In this document: piece after piece, positions 8,385 through 16,985 of the stretch
How positions within the stretch are numbered: position 1 is the first letter of the stretch
Layout: each line of letters begins with the position of its first letter
NCBI GenBank assembly: GCA_903885375.1
Contig: CAISIK010000046.1
Span: forward strand, 1-64,000
Direction of reading: 5' to 3'
DNA: 64,000 nt
Origin: an uncultured Pseudomonadota bacterium
GTDB lineage: Bacteria > Myxococcota_A > UBA796 > SXON01
The notes under the pieces: generated by a model
What the model saw: only the letters and a program-made list of their open reading frames with translations
What the model was told of the DNA's origin: nothing
Database searches by the model: none
Translations under genes and position numbers: made by a program

Positions 8385-9386
8385 TCAACCGGCCTCGCCA
8401 GTGGGCTCGATGACGGTCACGGACAGCGGATACGAGGGGACGAACCAACCGGATTCGCGCAACTCCAACAGCCACAGTCCCTCGCCCGAAAACCCGGCGA
8501 AGGGAACCCCGAGGGCGCTCGCGGCCTCGGCGAGGTCGGCGCGGGTGCCCTCCACGGCGAGGCTGTAGCGCTCCGCGGCGAGAGCGTCGCGATCGGAAAA
8601 CGCGGCCTCCAGCTCGGGGACGGGCATGGTGTACCGGGCCAGGACCAGCTCGTCCGGGCGGTCACCGAGCCCGCCCCAGTCCACCGGCCATGAAGGCTCC
8701 GCCTCGCCGGAGCAGGTGGCGGCTTCCTCGAGCGGGAGCGCGCGGGTGGTGGGTACACCACCGCCGGCGGCGGAGATGCGAGCCGGGTCGGAAAGATCGA
8801 GTTGAGCGGTGAAGGTGAACTGGGGACACGACGGCACCACCGCGGCCAACGTGACCGAACTGTCGGCGCGGGGACTCAGGAAGGCAAAATAGCGGAGCGG
8901 GTAGGACACATCCGCGCCGTCGTGGAAGGTGAGCAGCCAGGTGCCGGCCTCCTCGGCGTAGGTATCCACCACGTCGTAGCCCGCACCGCCAAAGCCGAAC
9001 TCCGAGAGCCAGCACCGGGTTGTCTCCCCCGGCGAGCAACTCAAGTACCCGTTGGTGTCACTTTGCAGCAGGGTGTTGTCCGCAAGCGCGGACGCCACCT
9101 CCCCCTCGGAGAGCCTCGGAAATCGCGTGAGCGCCACCAGGTCGATGTCGCGCACGGGGTCGAGCGGTAGGCAGTCGAGGTCGGAGGAGAGCGCCGCCCA
9201 GTCCACGAGGATGTCCACCCGCTCCGCGGTGACGTAGCTCGGGAGTTCGACCGTGCTGGCCAGCTCCGCGTGGTTCTCCAGCGCGGTGGGAACGAAGCCC
9301 ACGCAGGGTTGCGAGGCGCAGCCCCCGGCAGGCGCGAGGGCACTCCCGAGGATGCATACCAGCGGGAGGCGAAGCGCGCGAAGCAT
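8385..9386 (-). CDS. Putative lipoprotein of unknown function
   Basis: A 333-residue exported protein, first gene of the four-gene minus-strand operon that continues with a small protein, an alpha/beta hydrolase and the giant repeat lipoprotein. The signal ends GGC (Cys23), after a basic start (MLRALRLP). The mature part has several Cys pairs (for example CSPGETTRC) and is acidic, which suggests a disulfide-stabilised periplasmic or surface domain. No known domain is apparent. Because the operon starts here, its promoter should lie in the 9387-9731 interval, which also holds a degraded gene copy. Confidence 0.7.
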   Translation of the reverse strand: MLRALRLPLVCILGSALAPAGGCASQPCVGFVPTALENHAELASTVELPSYVTAERVDILVDWAALSSDLDCLPLDPVRDIDLVALTRFPRLSEGEVASALADNTLLQSDTNGYLSCSPGETTRCWLSEFGFGGAGYDVVDTYAEEAGTWLLTFHDGADVSYPLRYFAFLSPRADSSVTLAAVVPSCPQFTFTAQLDLSDPARISAAGGGVPTTRALPLEEAATCSGEAEPSWPVDWGGLGDRPDELVLARYTMPVPELEAAFSDRDALAAERYSLAVEGTRADLAEAASALGVPFAGFSGEGLWLLELRESGWFVPSYPLSVTVIEPTGEAG

Positions 9387-9406
9387 GTGCAGGCAGTCAC
9401 GCGCGC

Positions 9407-9683
9407 GCCGACCCCCTCACCCGCCCCCGCACCGCCAGCGAGCCCGTGAGGCACGACGCCATCGGAGTCCATCGCACGAAGGACACATCCACCTCGCCGT
9501 GGGTGGCGTGCGCGCTCACGGCGGCGGAGGACGCACGGCATGGTGTTGGCGCTGCCCGCCGCCGCATCCTGCAAGCGGGCGAGCGCTCCTCTCACCTCCC
9601 CTTGCTGATGAACTCCGTGCGGCCACCGGGATGAACACGAGCGAAGGGGCGGCGAACAAAGCGAAGTCGAGAATTCTACGCAT
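9407..9683 (-). pseudogene. Collapsed copy of the mutase-tail/lipoprotein locus, preceded by a signal-peptide stub
   Basis: On the minus strand a signal-like start (MRRILDFALFAAPSLVFIP, ATG 9683) runs into sequence nearly identical to the 3' end of the methylmalonyl-CoA mutase gene (9505-9605 matching about 13260-13370). Next come pieces of the lipoprotein gene that follows it (9440-9500 matching about 12890-12965, and 9407-9435 matching about 12542-12568). Order and orientation are those of the parental locus, but intervening coding sequence is missing and frames are broken. It lies about 3 kb from its apparent source. I infer a duplication eroded by internal deletions; no function is expected. 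Confidence 0.75.
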
Positions 9684-9731
9684 CGCCGCTCCGGTGCGTC
9701 ATCCTAACGGATGGCCATTCAGTCTCGGCCC

Positions 9732-10850
9732 CTACGCCAGCCCCAACTCCTCACCGCGGTCGTAGCGCCGCTTCACGCCGTCGGCGGCGAAGACGTAGAC
9801 GCCGTCGTTGCCGAAGGAGGTGGCGGTCTGCCGGGCGAGGTCCATGAGCAGGTAGGACTCCCGGTTGAGCCCCACGCAGAGGCGATCGCCGAATCGGCGA
9901 GCCAGGTAGGCGAGGTTGTCCGGGTCGTCGGTGTGGATGCGGTCCATGCAGTGGGGGAGCACCTGGAGGCCGCCCACCAGGCCGAGGCCGCGGTCGAGGA
10001 GCTGGAAATGCCGGTTGATGGGGTCGGGGTTGCGGTCGTCGAAGACGATCATCCGTTCGCACATGACCAGCGCCCCGGCGGAGGAGCACACGAAGGTGGC
10101 GCCCCGGCGCAAGGCTTCGAGCAGCGCCGGTTGAAGGTCGAAGAAACGAAGCGGCTCGAGCAGCGACGTGGGGTTGCCGCCGAAGAAGAAGATCCCGTCG
10201 GCGGCGAGGATGCGGTCGGCCATCCGTGCCCGTTCCGCCTGCCAGTCGGGGTCCATGCGCAGGCCCGTCCGCGCGAGCACCTGAAGTTCGGCCTGGACGA
10301 GGCTGTCGAGCATGCGGACGTCGTTCTGGACCAGCGTTTCGACGGAAGCGAGGATCTCCCGGCCGAGCGCGAGGGTGACGAGCTCCGCGCCGCTCCGTAC
10401 CGCGTCGGGCCCGATGGGCTCGCGACTGCCCAGCGCGCCGAGACGGAAGCGCCGCGAGCGCTGCCGCGAGAGGGCGGCGGCCTGGCGCACCATCTCCGCG
10501 TCGAAGCGGGTGCGCTCCTGGTACCAGCCCCGGATGATCGAGCGGGCGGCGTCGACCTCGGCGCACACCCGCGCCACGTCGGGGCGACGCTGCAGGAAGG
10601 CCGACCACACGTGCCACGCACAGAGGTTCGTCACCGCCTGGTCGAATCCCCCCTCCATCCGCGGGCGCACGCCTTGCCCGTACAGCGCCTCCTTGATGCC
10701 CCCCTCCCCGTACTCGCCCGGCCCCCAGGCCGCGGTGACGAGGAGCACCTGGGGTGAGCCGCCGTCCGCCGCCTTCAACAGCGGGGCGACGCGCTCGATC
10801 AGCTCGCCCCCGCCGTTGCCGTTGAACACGATCTTCCCGCGCATCCCCAC
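9732..10850 (-). CDS. Peptidase S51 / cyanophycinase-like class I glutamine-amidotransferase-fold protein
   Basis: A 372-residue protein with the fold of the dipeptidase E/cyanophycinase group. Residues 220-231 (IFFFGGNPTSLL) and 253-263 (FVCSSAGALVM, nucleophile probably Ser257) are the diagnostic elbow. LPHC at 298-301 supplies a candidate catalytic His300. Family members hydrolyse aspartyl or cyanophycin-type peptide bonds. The middle (residues about 70-200) is a long helical insertion not seen in the roughly 230-residue E. coli PepE, so substrate choice may differ. There is no signal peptide, so it acts in the cytosol. It is monocistronic, and divergent from the lipoprotein gene starting at 10927. 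Confidence 0.75.
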   Translation of the reverse strand: MGMRGKIVFNGNGGGELIERVAPLLKAADGGSPQVLLVTAAWGPGEYGEGGIKEALYGQGVRPRMEGGFDQAVTNLCAWHVWSAFLQRRPDVARVCAEVDAARSIIRGWYQERTRFDAEMVRQAAALSRQRSRRFRLGALGSREPIGPDAVRSGAELVTLALGREILASVETLVQNDVRMLDSLVQAELQVLARTGLRMDPDWQAERARMADRILAADGIFFFGGNPTSLLEPLRFFDLQPALLEALRRGATFVCSSAGALVMCERMIVFDDRNPDPINRHFQLLDRGLGLVGGLQVLPHCMDRIHTDDPDNLAYLARRFGDRLCVGLNRESYLLMDLARQTATSFGNDGVYVFAADGVKRRYDRGEELGLA

Positions 10851-10926
10851 TCCCGACGCGGGCGCCTATCCCGCGGCGCGCCCCTGCCCGGCCGGCGGGC
10901 TATCCTGCACGCAGACGCAAGTGCCG

Positions 10927-11610
10927 ATGCTGCCCAGCCTTCTTTTCGTCATCGCCTGCGGCACCTCCCCCGCGCTGCTCTCCGACATGGGCGAAGTGGA
11001 CGCGACCGTCGTCTACCGCTCCTCGAACGGCGTGGCGGCCGGCTCGACGGAGGTGAGTCTGGTGGCGCACGAGGGCTGCCCGACCTTTCTTGGCGAGGCG
11101 TTGCTGAATGACGAGCCCATGGTGGTCGACGACGGGGGGCACTCGGACCTGCAGTGGGTGCTCCTGATCATCCCGCTCCCCTACTGCGCCGGTCCCCATT
11201 TCAGCCTCGCGGAGCCCGCCGAGGAGGACGACGTAGGGCTTACGGTCACGGTCCAAGACCTCTCGGACTCCTGGCAGATCGGCTCCGATGACGCCTACGC
11301 GTTCGGCTACGAGATCGACGTGACCGAGGTCGAGTTCGGCTCGGACCTCGTGATCCCGTGGACCGGCCCTGTGGCTCCGACGAACGTCGCGGTGATGGCG
11401 GAGAGCGACGGCGGCACGGTGTACATCGATCACGTCACCGGCGATGACGGCACGCTCACGTTCAGCTTGCCGGAGGACGACCTGGCCCCTGGCCCGATCA
11501 TGCTCACGATCGACGCCGACGTCTGGTCGGCCGCGCCGAACTGCAGTGGCTTCGCCGCCTGCGAGCTCATTCACGTGAGCAGCTGGGATTGGGACCTCGT
11601 CGTGGGGTGA
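10927..11610 (+). CDS. Putative lipoprotein of unknown function
   Basis: A 227-residue exported protein whose signal, MLPSLLFVIAC, places the lipid Cys at residue 11. The mature part is acidic and beta-rich with paired Cys near the C-terminus (CSGFAAC). I recognise no domain. ATG 10927 gives a clean lipobox; earlier in-frame codons would run into the divergent S51-like gene. The next gene starts 23 bases downstream on the same strand and also encodes an exported protein, so the two are probably co-transcribed. Confidence 0.65.
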   Translation: MLPSLLFVIACGTSPALLSDMGEVDATVVYRSSNGVAAGSTEVSLVAHEGCPTFLGEALLNDEPMVVDDGGHSDLQWVLLIIPLPYCAGPHFSLAEPAEEDDVGLTVTVQDLSDSWQIGSDDAYAFGYEIDVTEVEFGSDLVIPWTGPVAPTNVAVMAESDGGTVYIDHVTGDDGTLTFSLPEDDLAPGPIMLTIDADVWSAAPNCSGFAACELIHVSSWDWDLVVG

Positions 11611-11633
11611 GCCGCCCGGCATACGTTCCACCC

Positions 11634-12401
11634 ATGGTGCTGCTCGCCATCGGCTGCGTCCGGGTGCTCGAGGGCTTCTCCACCCCCGAGGCCGCGCTCC
11701 ACGACCCCGACGCCGACCTGTACCTGCTCACCAACATCGCCGGCCACGATTTCGACGACGTCGGCTGGATCGCCCGCATCGATCCGGACGGCGAGGTGGT
11801 GGACGAGCGTTGGATCGACGCCGGCGAGGCCGACGTCACCCTCGACACCCCCAAGGGCCTCGCTTTCGACGACGACGGTGTGCTCTACGTGGCCGACGGC
11901 GCCCACGTCCGGCGTTTCGACCGCCACAGCGGGGCCCCGTTGGGCGACTGGCTCGTGCCCGACGCCGAGGGCCTCAACGACCTCGTCTGGACCGGCCACG
12001 GCCTGCTCGTCACCGACCTGCCCGGCGGCGCCCTCTTCGCCCTCGCCCGCGACGGAGAAGCCGCCCGCTTCGACGTGGGCGGCGCCCCCAACGGCATCGT
12101 CCAGTGCGACGGCGTCGTCACCGTGGCCGACTGGGGGACGGGGGCGCTCTCCGACTGGAACGGCACCTCCCTCACCAAGCGCACGACGCTGAGCGCCGCC
12201 CGCCTCGACGGCATGGCCTGCGACGGTGACGGGCTCCTCGTGGCCTCCTGGGACGCCGGCGCCGTTCTGCGCTGGGGGCCCGAAGGCGAGTCCGTGGTGC
12301 TGGCCGCGGAGGAGCCCGCGGATATCGGCCTCGACATCAGCCGCGACCGCCTGCTCGTGCCCGAGTTCGGCAGCGGCCGTTTCCTGATCGCGCCGCGCTG
12401 A
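11634..12401 (+). CDS. Beta-propeller lipoprotein, SMP-30/gluconolactonase-like
   Basis: A 255-residue protein beginning MVLLAIGC, which makes Cys8 the lipidation site and the signal exceptionally short. An alternative in-frame start at 11589 would add a basic segment but overlaps the preceding gene by 22 bases. The mature part is built of repeated 'GLAFDDDGVLYVADG', 'GLLVTDLPGG', 'GVVTVADWGTG' and 'GLLVASWDAGAV' strands. This is the blade pattern of SMP-30/LRE-like six-bladed propellers, which include lactonases and sugar or lipid esterases. Metal-binding residues cannot be assigned with confidence, so it may be a binding protein rather than an enzyme. Confidence 0.72.
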   Translation: MVLLAIGCVRVLEGFSTPEAALHDPDADLYLLTNIAGHDFDDVGWIARIDPDGEVVDERWIDAGEADVTLDTPKGLAFDDDGVLYVADGAHVRRFDRHSGAPLGDWLVPDAEGLNDLVWTGHGLLVTDLPGGALFALARDGEAARFDVGGAPNGIVQCDGVVTVADWGTGALSDWNGTSLTKRTTLSAARLDGMACDGDGLLVASWDAGAVLRWGPEGESVVLAAEEPADIGLDISRDRLLVPEFGSGRFLIAPR

Positions 12402-12552
12402 GCGCAGCGCGGGGAGAGGAAAAACGAACGCTCTTTCCGAAGGGGCACCCCGGCACCGGTCCCCGCCACGCACCGCGCCGTCCCCACCTCCGCGGCCCCG
12501 GCGCGCTACCCGCTACGCCCCCCTGTCCGCGGCCACGCCCGCGCCAACCCCC

Positions 12553-13203
12553 TCACCCGCCCCCGCACCGCACCACCAACCCCGCCGCCGCCTCGCCGTT
12601 GGTGGCCGACACCGACCACCACACGCCGTTCTTGCGCGTGAGGTTGATCGCGAGCGGGCCCGCGGGGTCGGTGAGCGCGAGGGTCACGCGGTTGCTGGGT
12701 GGATCGGCGTCGAGCCTGGCGAACAGCGAGGCCACCGCGGCCGACCCTGCCGACTCCGAGCCGGCCGCGAGCGCCGCGCCCGTGCCCACGACGCGCCCCT
12801 TGCGGTACACGACGCCCTCGAACGGGAGACCATGGTCGTGCGGATCCGGGTCGTCCACGGTTTCGGAGCGCCCCACCGCCACCCGCCACGGCACCGCCAG
12901 CGAGCCCGTGAGGCACGACGCCATCGGCGACCAGCGCTCGAAGGACACATCCACATCCTTCATCCGCGTGTCGGGCACCCCATCGAGGAGCGCGGCGGCT
13001 TCGGTGAGATCGACCAGCACGGCCATGGTGATCCACGGCTCACCGGGTGCCCGGACGGCGAGCGCCTGCGCCGTGGCGTGACGGGCCGGAACGGGGCGCC
13101 CGCCCGCGGCCGTCCATGCGGAGAGCGCCTCGTCGAAGCGCCCCTCCCGCAGGAGGGCATCCGGGGTCGGCGCGGTGCACGCGAGCAGCAGGAGGAGGCT
13201 CAC
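12553..13203 (-). CDS. Putative lipoprotein downstream of methylmalonyl-CoA mutase
   Basis: A 216-residue protein starting at GTG 13203, which overlaps the mutase stop as [13 protein letters not shown] makes Cys9 the lipidation site. After a short '[16 protein letters not shown]' stretch that could be a single TPR-like helix pair, the rest has no recognised fold. The functional link to the mutase is unclear; overlap may reflect gene packing rather than shared function. Fragments of this gene reappear in the collapsed copy at 9407-9683, so the locus was once duplicated. About 150 bases with no feature I can name separate its end from the convergent propeller gene. Confidence 0.68.
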   Translation of the reverse strand: MSLLLLLACTAPTPDALLREGRFDEALSAWTAAGGRPVPARHATAQALAVRAPGEPWITMAVLVDLTEAAALLDGVPDTRMKDVDVSFERWSPMASCLTGSLAVPWRVAVGRSETVDDPDPHDHGLPFEGVVYRKGRVVGTGAALAAGSESAGSAAVASLFARLDADPPSNRVTLALTDPAGPLAINLTRKNGVWWSVSATNGEAAAGLVVRCGGG

Positions 13204-14702
13204 ACCACCACGGATTCCTGGTACACGCCGAACACGCCCCGCAGGGTGTCCGCCACCTCGCCGAGCGTGGCGTGCGCGCTCACGGCGGCGAGGACGCACG
13301 GCATCGTGTTGGCGCTGCCCGCCGCCGCATCCTGCAAGCGGGCGAGGGCTCCCCTCACCTCCCCTTCGTTGCGCGCCGCGCGGAAGGCCTTCAAGCGCGC
13401 CACCTGCGCCCGCTCCAGCGCCGCATCCACGCGAAGCAGCTCGCCGCCGGGAGGCTCCGCGTCCACGTACTCGTTCACCCCCACCACGATCTGCTCGCGC
13501 TTGTCGACCGCGCGCTGCGCCTTCCAGGCGCTGTCCTGGATTTCGCGCTGGGGGAAGCCGCGCTCGATGGCGGCCACCATGCCGCCCAAGCCATCGATCT
13601 CCGCGATGAGGGCGAGCGCTTCGGCTTCGAGGCGGTCGGTGATGCCCTCCACCACGTGGCTGCCGCCGAACGGGTCGGGGTGCGAGGCCACGCCGGACTC
13701 GTAGGCGATCACCTGCTGCGTGCGGAGCGCGAGGCGCGCGCTCGCTTCGGTGGGCAGCGCCAGCGCCTCGTCCTTGCTGTTGGTGTGGAGCGACTGGGTT
13801 CCGCCCATCACGGCTGCGAGGGCCTGGAGCGTGACGCGGACGACGTTGTTGTCGACCTGCTGGGCCGTGAGCGTGCTGCCCGCCGTTTGCGTGTGGAAGC
13901 GGAGCATGAGCGACTTCGGATCGCGCGCCCCGAACCGATCGCGCATGATGCGCGCCCACATGCGGCGGGCGGCGCGGAACTTGCCGATCTCCTCGAGAAA
14001 ATCGTTGTGGGCGTTGAAGAAGAAGCTGAGCCGCGGCGCGAAGGCATCCACGTGCAGGCCGGCGGCGATGGCGGCATCCACGTAGGCGATGCCATCGGCC
14101 AGCGTGAAGGCGATCTCCTGGGCGGCGCTGCTGCCGGCCTCGCGGATGTGGTAGCCGCTGATGGAGATGGTGTTCCACTGCGGGGTGTGCTCGCCGCACC
14201 ACGCGAAGAGGTCGGTGATGAGGCGCATGCTCGGGCGCGGCGGGTAGATGTAGGTGCCGCGCGCCATGTACTCCTTGAGCACATCGTTCTGGATGGTGCC
14301 CCGGAGCGCGCTCGTGGGCACGCCGCGCTCCTGGGCCACGGCCGCGTAGAAGGCGAGGAGCGTGCCGGCGGTGGCGTTGATCGTCATCGACGTGCTCACC
14401 TCGCCGAGCGGGAGGCCATCGAGGAGGGTGGCCATGTCGGCCACGCTGGCGATGGCCACGCCCACCTTGCCCACCTCGCCAGCGGCCATGGGGTGATCGC
14501 TGTCGTAGCCCATCTGCGTGGGCAGATCGAAGGCGCAGGAGAGGCCGGTCTGGCCCTTCTCGAGCAGGTACTTGAAGCGGCGGTTGGTGTCGGCGGCATC
14601 GCCGAAGCCGGCGTACTGCCGCATCGTCCACCTCCGCCCCTGGTACATCGTGGGGTGGATTCCGCGGGTGTAGGGGAAGTCGCCGGGGCGCTCGATGGAC
14701 AT
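13200..14702 (-). CDS. mcmA1: Methylmalonyl-CoA mutase, catalytic (large) subunit
   Basis: A 500-residue enzyme that carries the TIM-barrel substrate domain of adenosylcobalamin-dependent acyl-CoA mutases without the B12-binding domain. This is the split architecture known from archaea and some bacteria. It interconverts methylmalonyl-CoA and succinyl-CoA in propionate and odd-chain fatty-acid metabolism. Diagnostic segments are '[20 protein letters not shown]', '[18 protein letters not shown]', '[12 protein letters not shown]' and '[16 protein letters not shown]'. The Tyr in 'RGIHPTMY' and His in 'SGYHIREAG' match substrate-binding positions. The cobalamin subunit is most likely the gene at 60113-60514. 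The C-terminus ends ESVVV and overlaps the next gene; the upstream lipoprotein gene ends only 10 bases before its ATG. Confidence 0.95.
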   Translation of the reverse strand: MSIERPGDFPYTRGIHPTMYQGRRWTMRQYAGFGDAADTNRRFKYLLEKGQTGLSCAFDLPTQMGYDSDHPMAAGEVGKVGVAIASVADMATLLDGLPLGEVSTSMTINATAGTLLAFYAAVAQERGVPTSALRGTIQNDVLKEYMARGTYIYPPRPSMRLITDLFAWCGEHTPQWNTISISGYHIREAGSSAAQEIAFTLADGIAYVDAAIAAGLHVDAFAPRLSFFFNAHNDFLEEIGKFRAARRMWARIMRDRFGARDPKSLMLRFHTQTAGSTLTAQQVDNNVVRVTLQALAAVMGGTQSLHTNSKDEALALPTEASARLALRTQQVIAYESGVASHPDPFGGSHVVEGITDRLEAEALALIAEIDGLGGMVAAIERGFPQREIQDSAWKAQRAVDKREQIVVGVNEYVDAEPPGGELLRVDAALERAQVARLKAFRAARNEGEVRGALARLQDAAAGSANTMPCVLAAVSAHATLGEVADTLRGVFGVYQESVVV

Positions 14703-14712
14703 GCCCGCGGAG

Positions 14713-15888
14713 CTAACCGGACCGGCTCCGCGAGGCCCTGCGCCGCCGCGCGAGCAGCACGAGCCCCCACCAGGCGAGCGGCGCCCCGGCCGACACGGTG
14801 GCGCAGGCGGCGCTGCCTTCGGTGACCTCGACCACGTCGACGTCGGGCGCCCATTCCGCGGTGAGCTGGTCCACCACGTAGTCGAGGCAGAACGCCTCGC
14901 CATCGGCGCAGGGGATGCAGGCGAGGCCCAGCCCGAGGGCGACGTCGCAAACCGCGTGGGGATTGCCCTCCTCCACGAGGTCGGCGATCGAGCGCGTGTC
15001 CACCCGGCCCGCGAAACGCATGCCCCCGATGTAGGTGCCGTCCGCGGCGAACGTGCCTTCGAGGCTGAGCGCCTCGACGTCCACCGGGATGTCCGCCAGG
15101 GAAAGGGTGGCGTGGTCCGCGGCGAGCTGGAAGAACCCGTCGGCGCCCAGCTCGACATCGGCGAAGGCCGCGGTGTTGACGAGCAGGTCCTGCCCGCCTC
15201 CCGGAAGGCCGGCGGCGCCGAGGATGCCGAGGCGGGACGACGTGGCGGACTGGACCTGCAACAGCCCGCCGCGGTCCACGCTCGACGCCGCGAGCGCGCC
15301 GATTCCGGGTGGCGTGGCCCAACGGCCCGACGTGGCGTCGATGGGGTAGGCGCGGCCGACGAGCGCGGTGGGATCGGCCACGGGCGTGCCGAGCGCGGAG
15401 GTGGTGAACGAGAGCTCGACCGAGCCAAAGCAGCCGTGCAGGGTGACCGAATACCCGGTGGACGGCGAAAGCGGCGCGACAGGAGTGAAGGTTACGGTCC
15501 GAGCATCCGACGACAGCGACATCGTGCCGCCGAGGACCGACTCCACCTCCACGGTGGGGTCCGGATTGGAGAGCACGAACTCCAGCGGCGCCCGGTAGTA
15601 GGCCTCGACGGAGCCGGCAGCCGGCACCGTGGACGTGACGACGGCCCCACAGCCGCCGGTGTCCTCACCGGTGTCGGTGTCCTCGCCGGTGTCGGTGTCC
15701 TCGCCGGTGTCCGTGTCCTCGCCGGTGTCGCGCGGCTGCTCGTGGCAGGCCGGGGCGGCTTCGCAGTCCTGGTCGTCGCAGTCCACGTGGCCATCGCCGT
15801 CGTTGTCCTCGCGGTCCTGGCAGGCGCCACGCTCCTCGGCGGGGGAGTCGGAGAGGAAGATGCAGCCGACGAGGAGGAGGAGGCTCAT
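14713..15888 (-). CDS. Lipoprotein with Asp-Thr-Gly linker and Ig-like domain, C-terminal sorting-like tail
   Basis: A 391-residue protein starting MSLLLLVGC (Cys9; a GTG six codons earlier is possible). Order: one Cys/Asp motif of the '[18 protein letters not shown]' kind (residues about 22-40), a linker of repeated DTGEDT units, an Ig-like domain starting at '[20 protein letters not shown]' and ending near 'SFTTSAL', then a long domain without known relatives. It ends in a hydrophobic segment and RRRR cluster (about residues 372-385), resembling MYXO-CTERM sorting tails, which is odd for a protein that is also lipidated. It is the first gene of a minus-strand operon with the mutase. A paralogous N-terminus occurs in the chimera at 18059-18596. 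Confidence 0.75.
   Translation of the reverse strand: MSLLLLVGCIFLSDSPAEERGACQDREDNDGDGHVDCDDQDCEAAPACHEQPRDTGEDTDTGEDTDTGEDTDTGEDTGGCGAVVTSTVPAAGSVEAYYRAPLEFVLSNPDPTVEVESVLGGTMSLSSDARTVTFTPVAPLSPSTGYSVTLHGCFGSVELSFTTSALGTPVADPTALVGRAYPIDATSGRWATPPGIGALAASSVDRGGLLQVQSATSSRLGILGAAGLPGGGQDLLVNTAAFADVELGADGFFQLAADHATLSLADIPVDVEALSLEGTFAADGTYIGGMRFAGRVDTRSIADLVEEGNPHAVCDVALGLGLACIPCADGEAFCLDYVVDQLTAEWAPDVDVVEVTEGSAACATVSAGAPLAWWGLVLLARRRRASRSRSG
15658..15729. repeat. Four tandem 18-bp units inside the lipoprotein linker
   Basis: Four consecutive near-identical 18-base units (ggtgtcctcgccggtgtc, with one or two changes) encode the repeated DTGEDT linker on the minus strand. The unit length keeps the reading frame, so copy number can change by slippage without disrupting the protein. 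Confidence 0.9.
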
Positions 15889-16003
15889 CCGCCCGATGTA
15901 AGCCACGCGGCGGCGCGCGGCAGCGGGCGATCGGAGAGCCGCAGGCTCGCAGGGAGCACGCGGTGCCCGAAGGGCAGCCGCCACCGGATAGGTTCCCTCC
16001 CCC

Positions 16004-16747
16004 ATGCGGCCCCCCCTCTTTTCGCCCGACCGCGCCCGCACGCTGGCCGAACGTGCGCTCCGGGTGTGCGCGAACCCCGATTGCCAGCTGCCCGCGCCCG
16101 AGGGCGTGGCCACCGCGATCGTGGCGCCCGTACGCGCCGAGGCGAACCCCGCCGAGTTCGGCACCCTCGACAACGGCGTGTGGCTGTGCGCCGCCTGCGC
16201 CGTGCTGGTCGAGGCCAACCGGGCGCTTTGGCCGAACGGGCGGCTGCGGGCGTGGGCGCAAGAGCAGGCGAGGCTGCTCAGGGTCCACCTCCCGCCGCTT
16301 CCGACCGTGGGAGTGCGTCCGATGCGGGGCGAGCCCGGTGCGCACGAGCTCCGGTTCGCAAATTACTGGGAGGGTGGCGGGACGCTGGTCTCCGTGGCCT
16401 GGCAATGGCCGGGTCGCGTGGAGCGGATGGAGGGGGCGGAGGCCCTGGCGCGGGTGGGCGAGGACGGGATGTCGTTCACGAGCGAGGCGGAATTGGCCCC
16501 GGGGGACTGGGAAACGGTGCGGGTGCGCTGGCGGGCCGAAGCCGGGGTGGAGGTGCTCGAAGGGGGGCCCCGCGCGGCGCGGCTGTGCTTCGGGCGGGGC
16601 GTGATGCGCTACACCACCGCGGGGCTGCAGGCCGAGCGGACCTTCGTGGTCCCGCTCGAGTTGGACGCTGCGCGCGGGGAGCTGCTCTCGATCGCGGTGG
16701 ACGACGACGTGGCGGCGTGGGCCTTGCGGGGGCGGTGGCGGGGGTGA
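16004..16747 (+). CDS. Protein with degenerate HNH-like zinc-binding domain
   Basis: A 247-residue protein. Residues about 20-90 contain Cys22 and Cys27 (CANPDC), then 'IVAPVRAEANPAEF', 'LDNGVWLCAAC' (Cys62, Cys65) and 'WPNGRLRAWAQEQA'. This is the layout of HNH-type domains in which 'AHIRA', 'ENGI-LC--CH--ID' and a 'L--WK' helix follow a CxxxxC pair. The histidines expected in 'AHIRA' and after the second Cys pair are replaced (AP, CA), so nuclease activity is unlikely and a zinc-ribbon structural role is inferred. The remaining 150 residues are unrecognised. Its stop overlaps the next short frame as TGATG. Confidence 0.55.
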   Translation: MRPPLFSPDRARTLAERALRVCANPDCQLPAPEGVATAIVAPVRAEANPAEFGTLDNGVWLCAACAVLVEANRALWPNGRLRAWAQEQARLLRVHLPPLPTVGVRPMRGEPGAHELRFANYWEGGGTLVSVAWQWPGRVERMEGAEALARVGEDGMSFTSEAELAPGDWETVRVRWRAEAGVEVLEGGPRAARLCFGRGVMRYTTAGLQAERTFVVPLELDAARGELLSIAVDDDVAAWALRGRWRG

Positions 16748-16914
16748 TGGGGGGGTACGCCTCGTCGGAGAAGGTGCGGGGCGGCTTCAGCTCGCGGTGC
16801 GGCTGCTCCCTGTTTTTCGACCCCATCCACCACGACTGGATCGGCGTGGCGATGGGGGCCTTCGACACGCCCAGGGAAACCCACCTCGCGGGGGTGCGGC
16901 AGAACGAGCGGTAG
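16747..16914 (+). pseudogene. C-terminal fragment of a GFA/CENP-V-type protein
   Basis: A 55-codon frame whose product contains 'RCGCSLFFDP', 'DWIGVAMGAFDTP' and 'THLAGV'. These correspond to the last zinc-ligand Cys pair and C-terminal strands of GFA (glutathione-dependent formaldehyde-activating-like) domains. The N-terminal half with the first Cys motifs is missing. ATG 16747 overlaps the preceding stop as TGATG, but nothing shows that the fragment is functional. It looks like a gene 3' end left in intergenic space. Confidence 0.6.
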
Positions 16915-16985
16915 GGGGGGTTGAACCGTCGATGCAAGTGCGCTCCCGGATGCCCGGCGGGATCATCCGGAGCTACACTCCGCGA

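Noticed and set aside
6433-8568. A 711-codon Arg-rich plus-strand frame
   Set aside because: It is an Arg/Arg-Pro composition artefact of GC-rich antisense DNA and covers two well-supported minus-strand genes.
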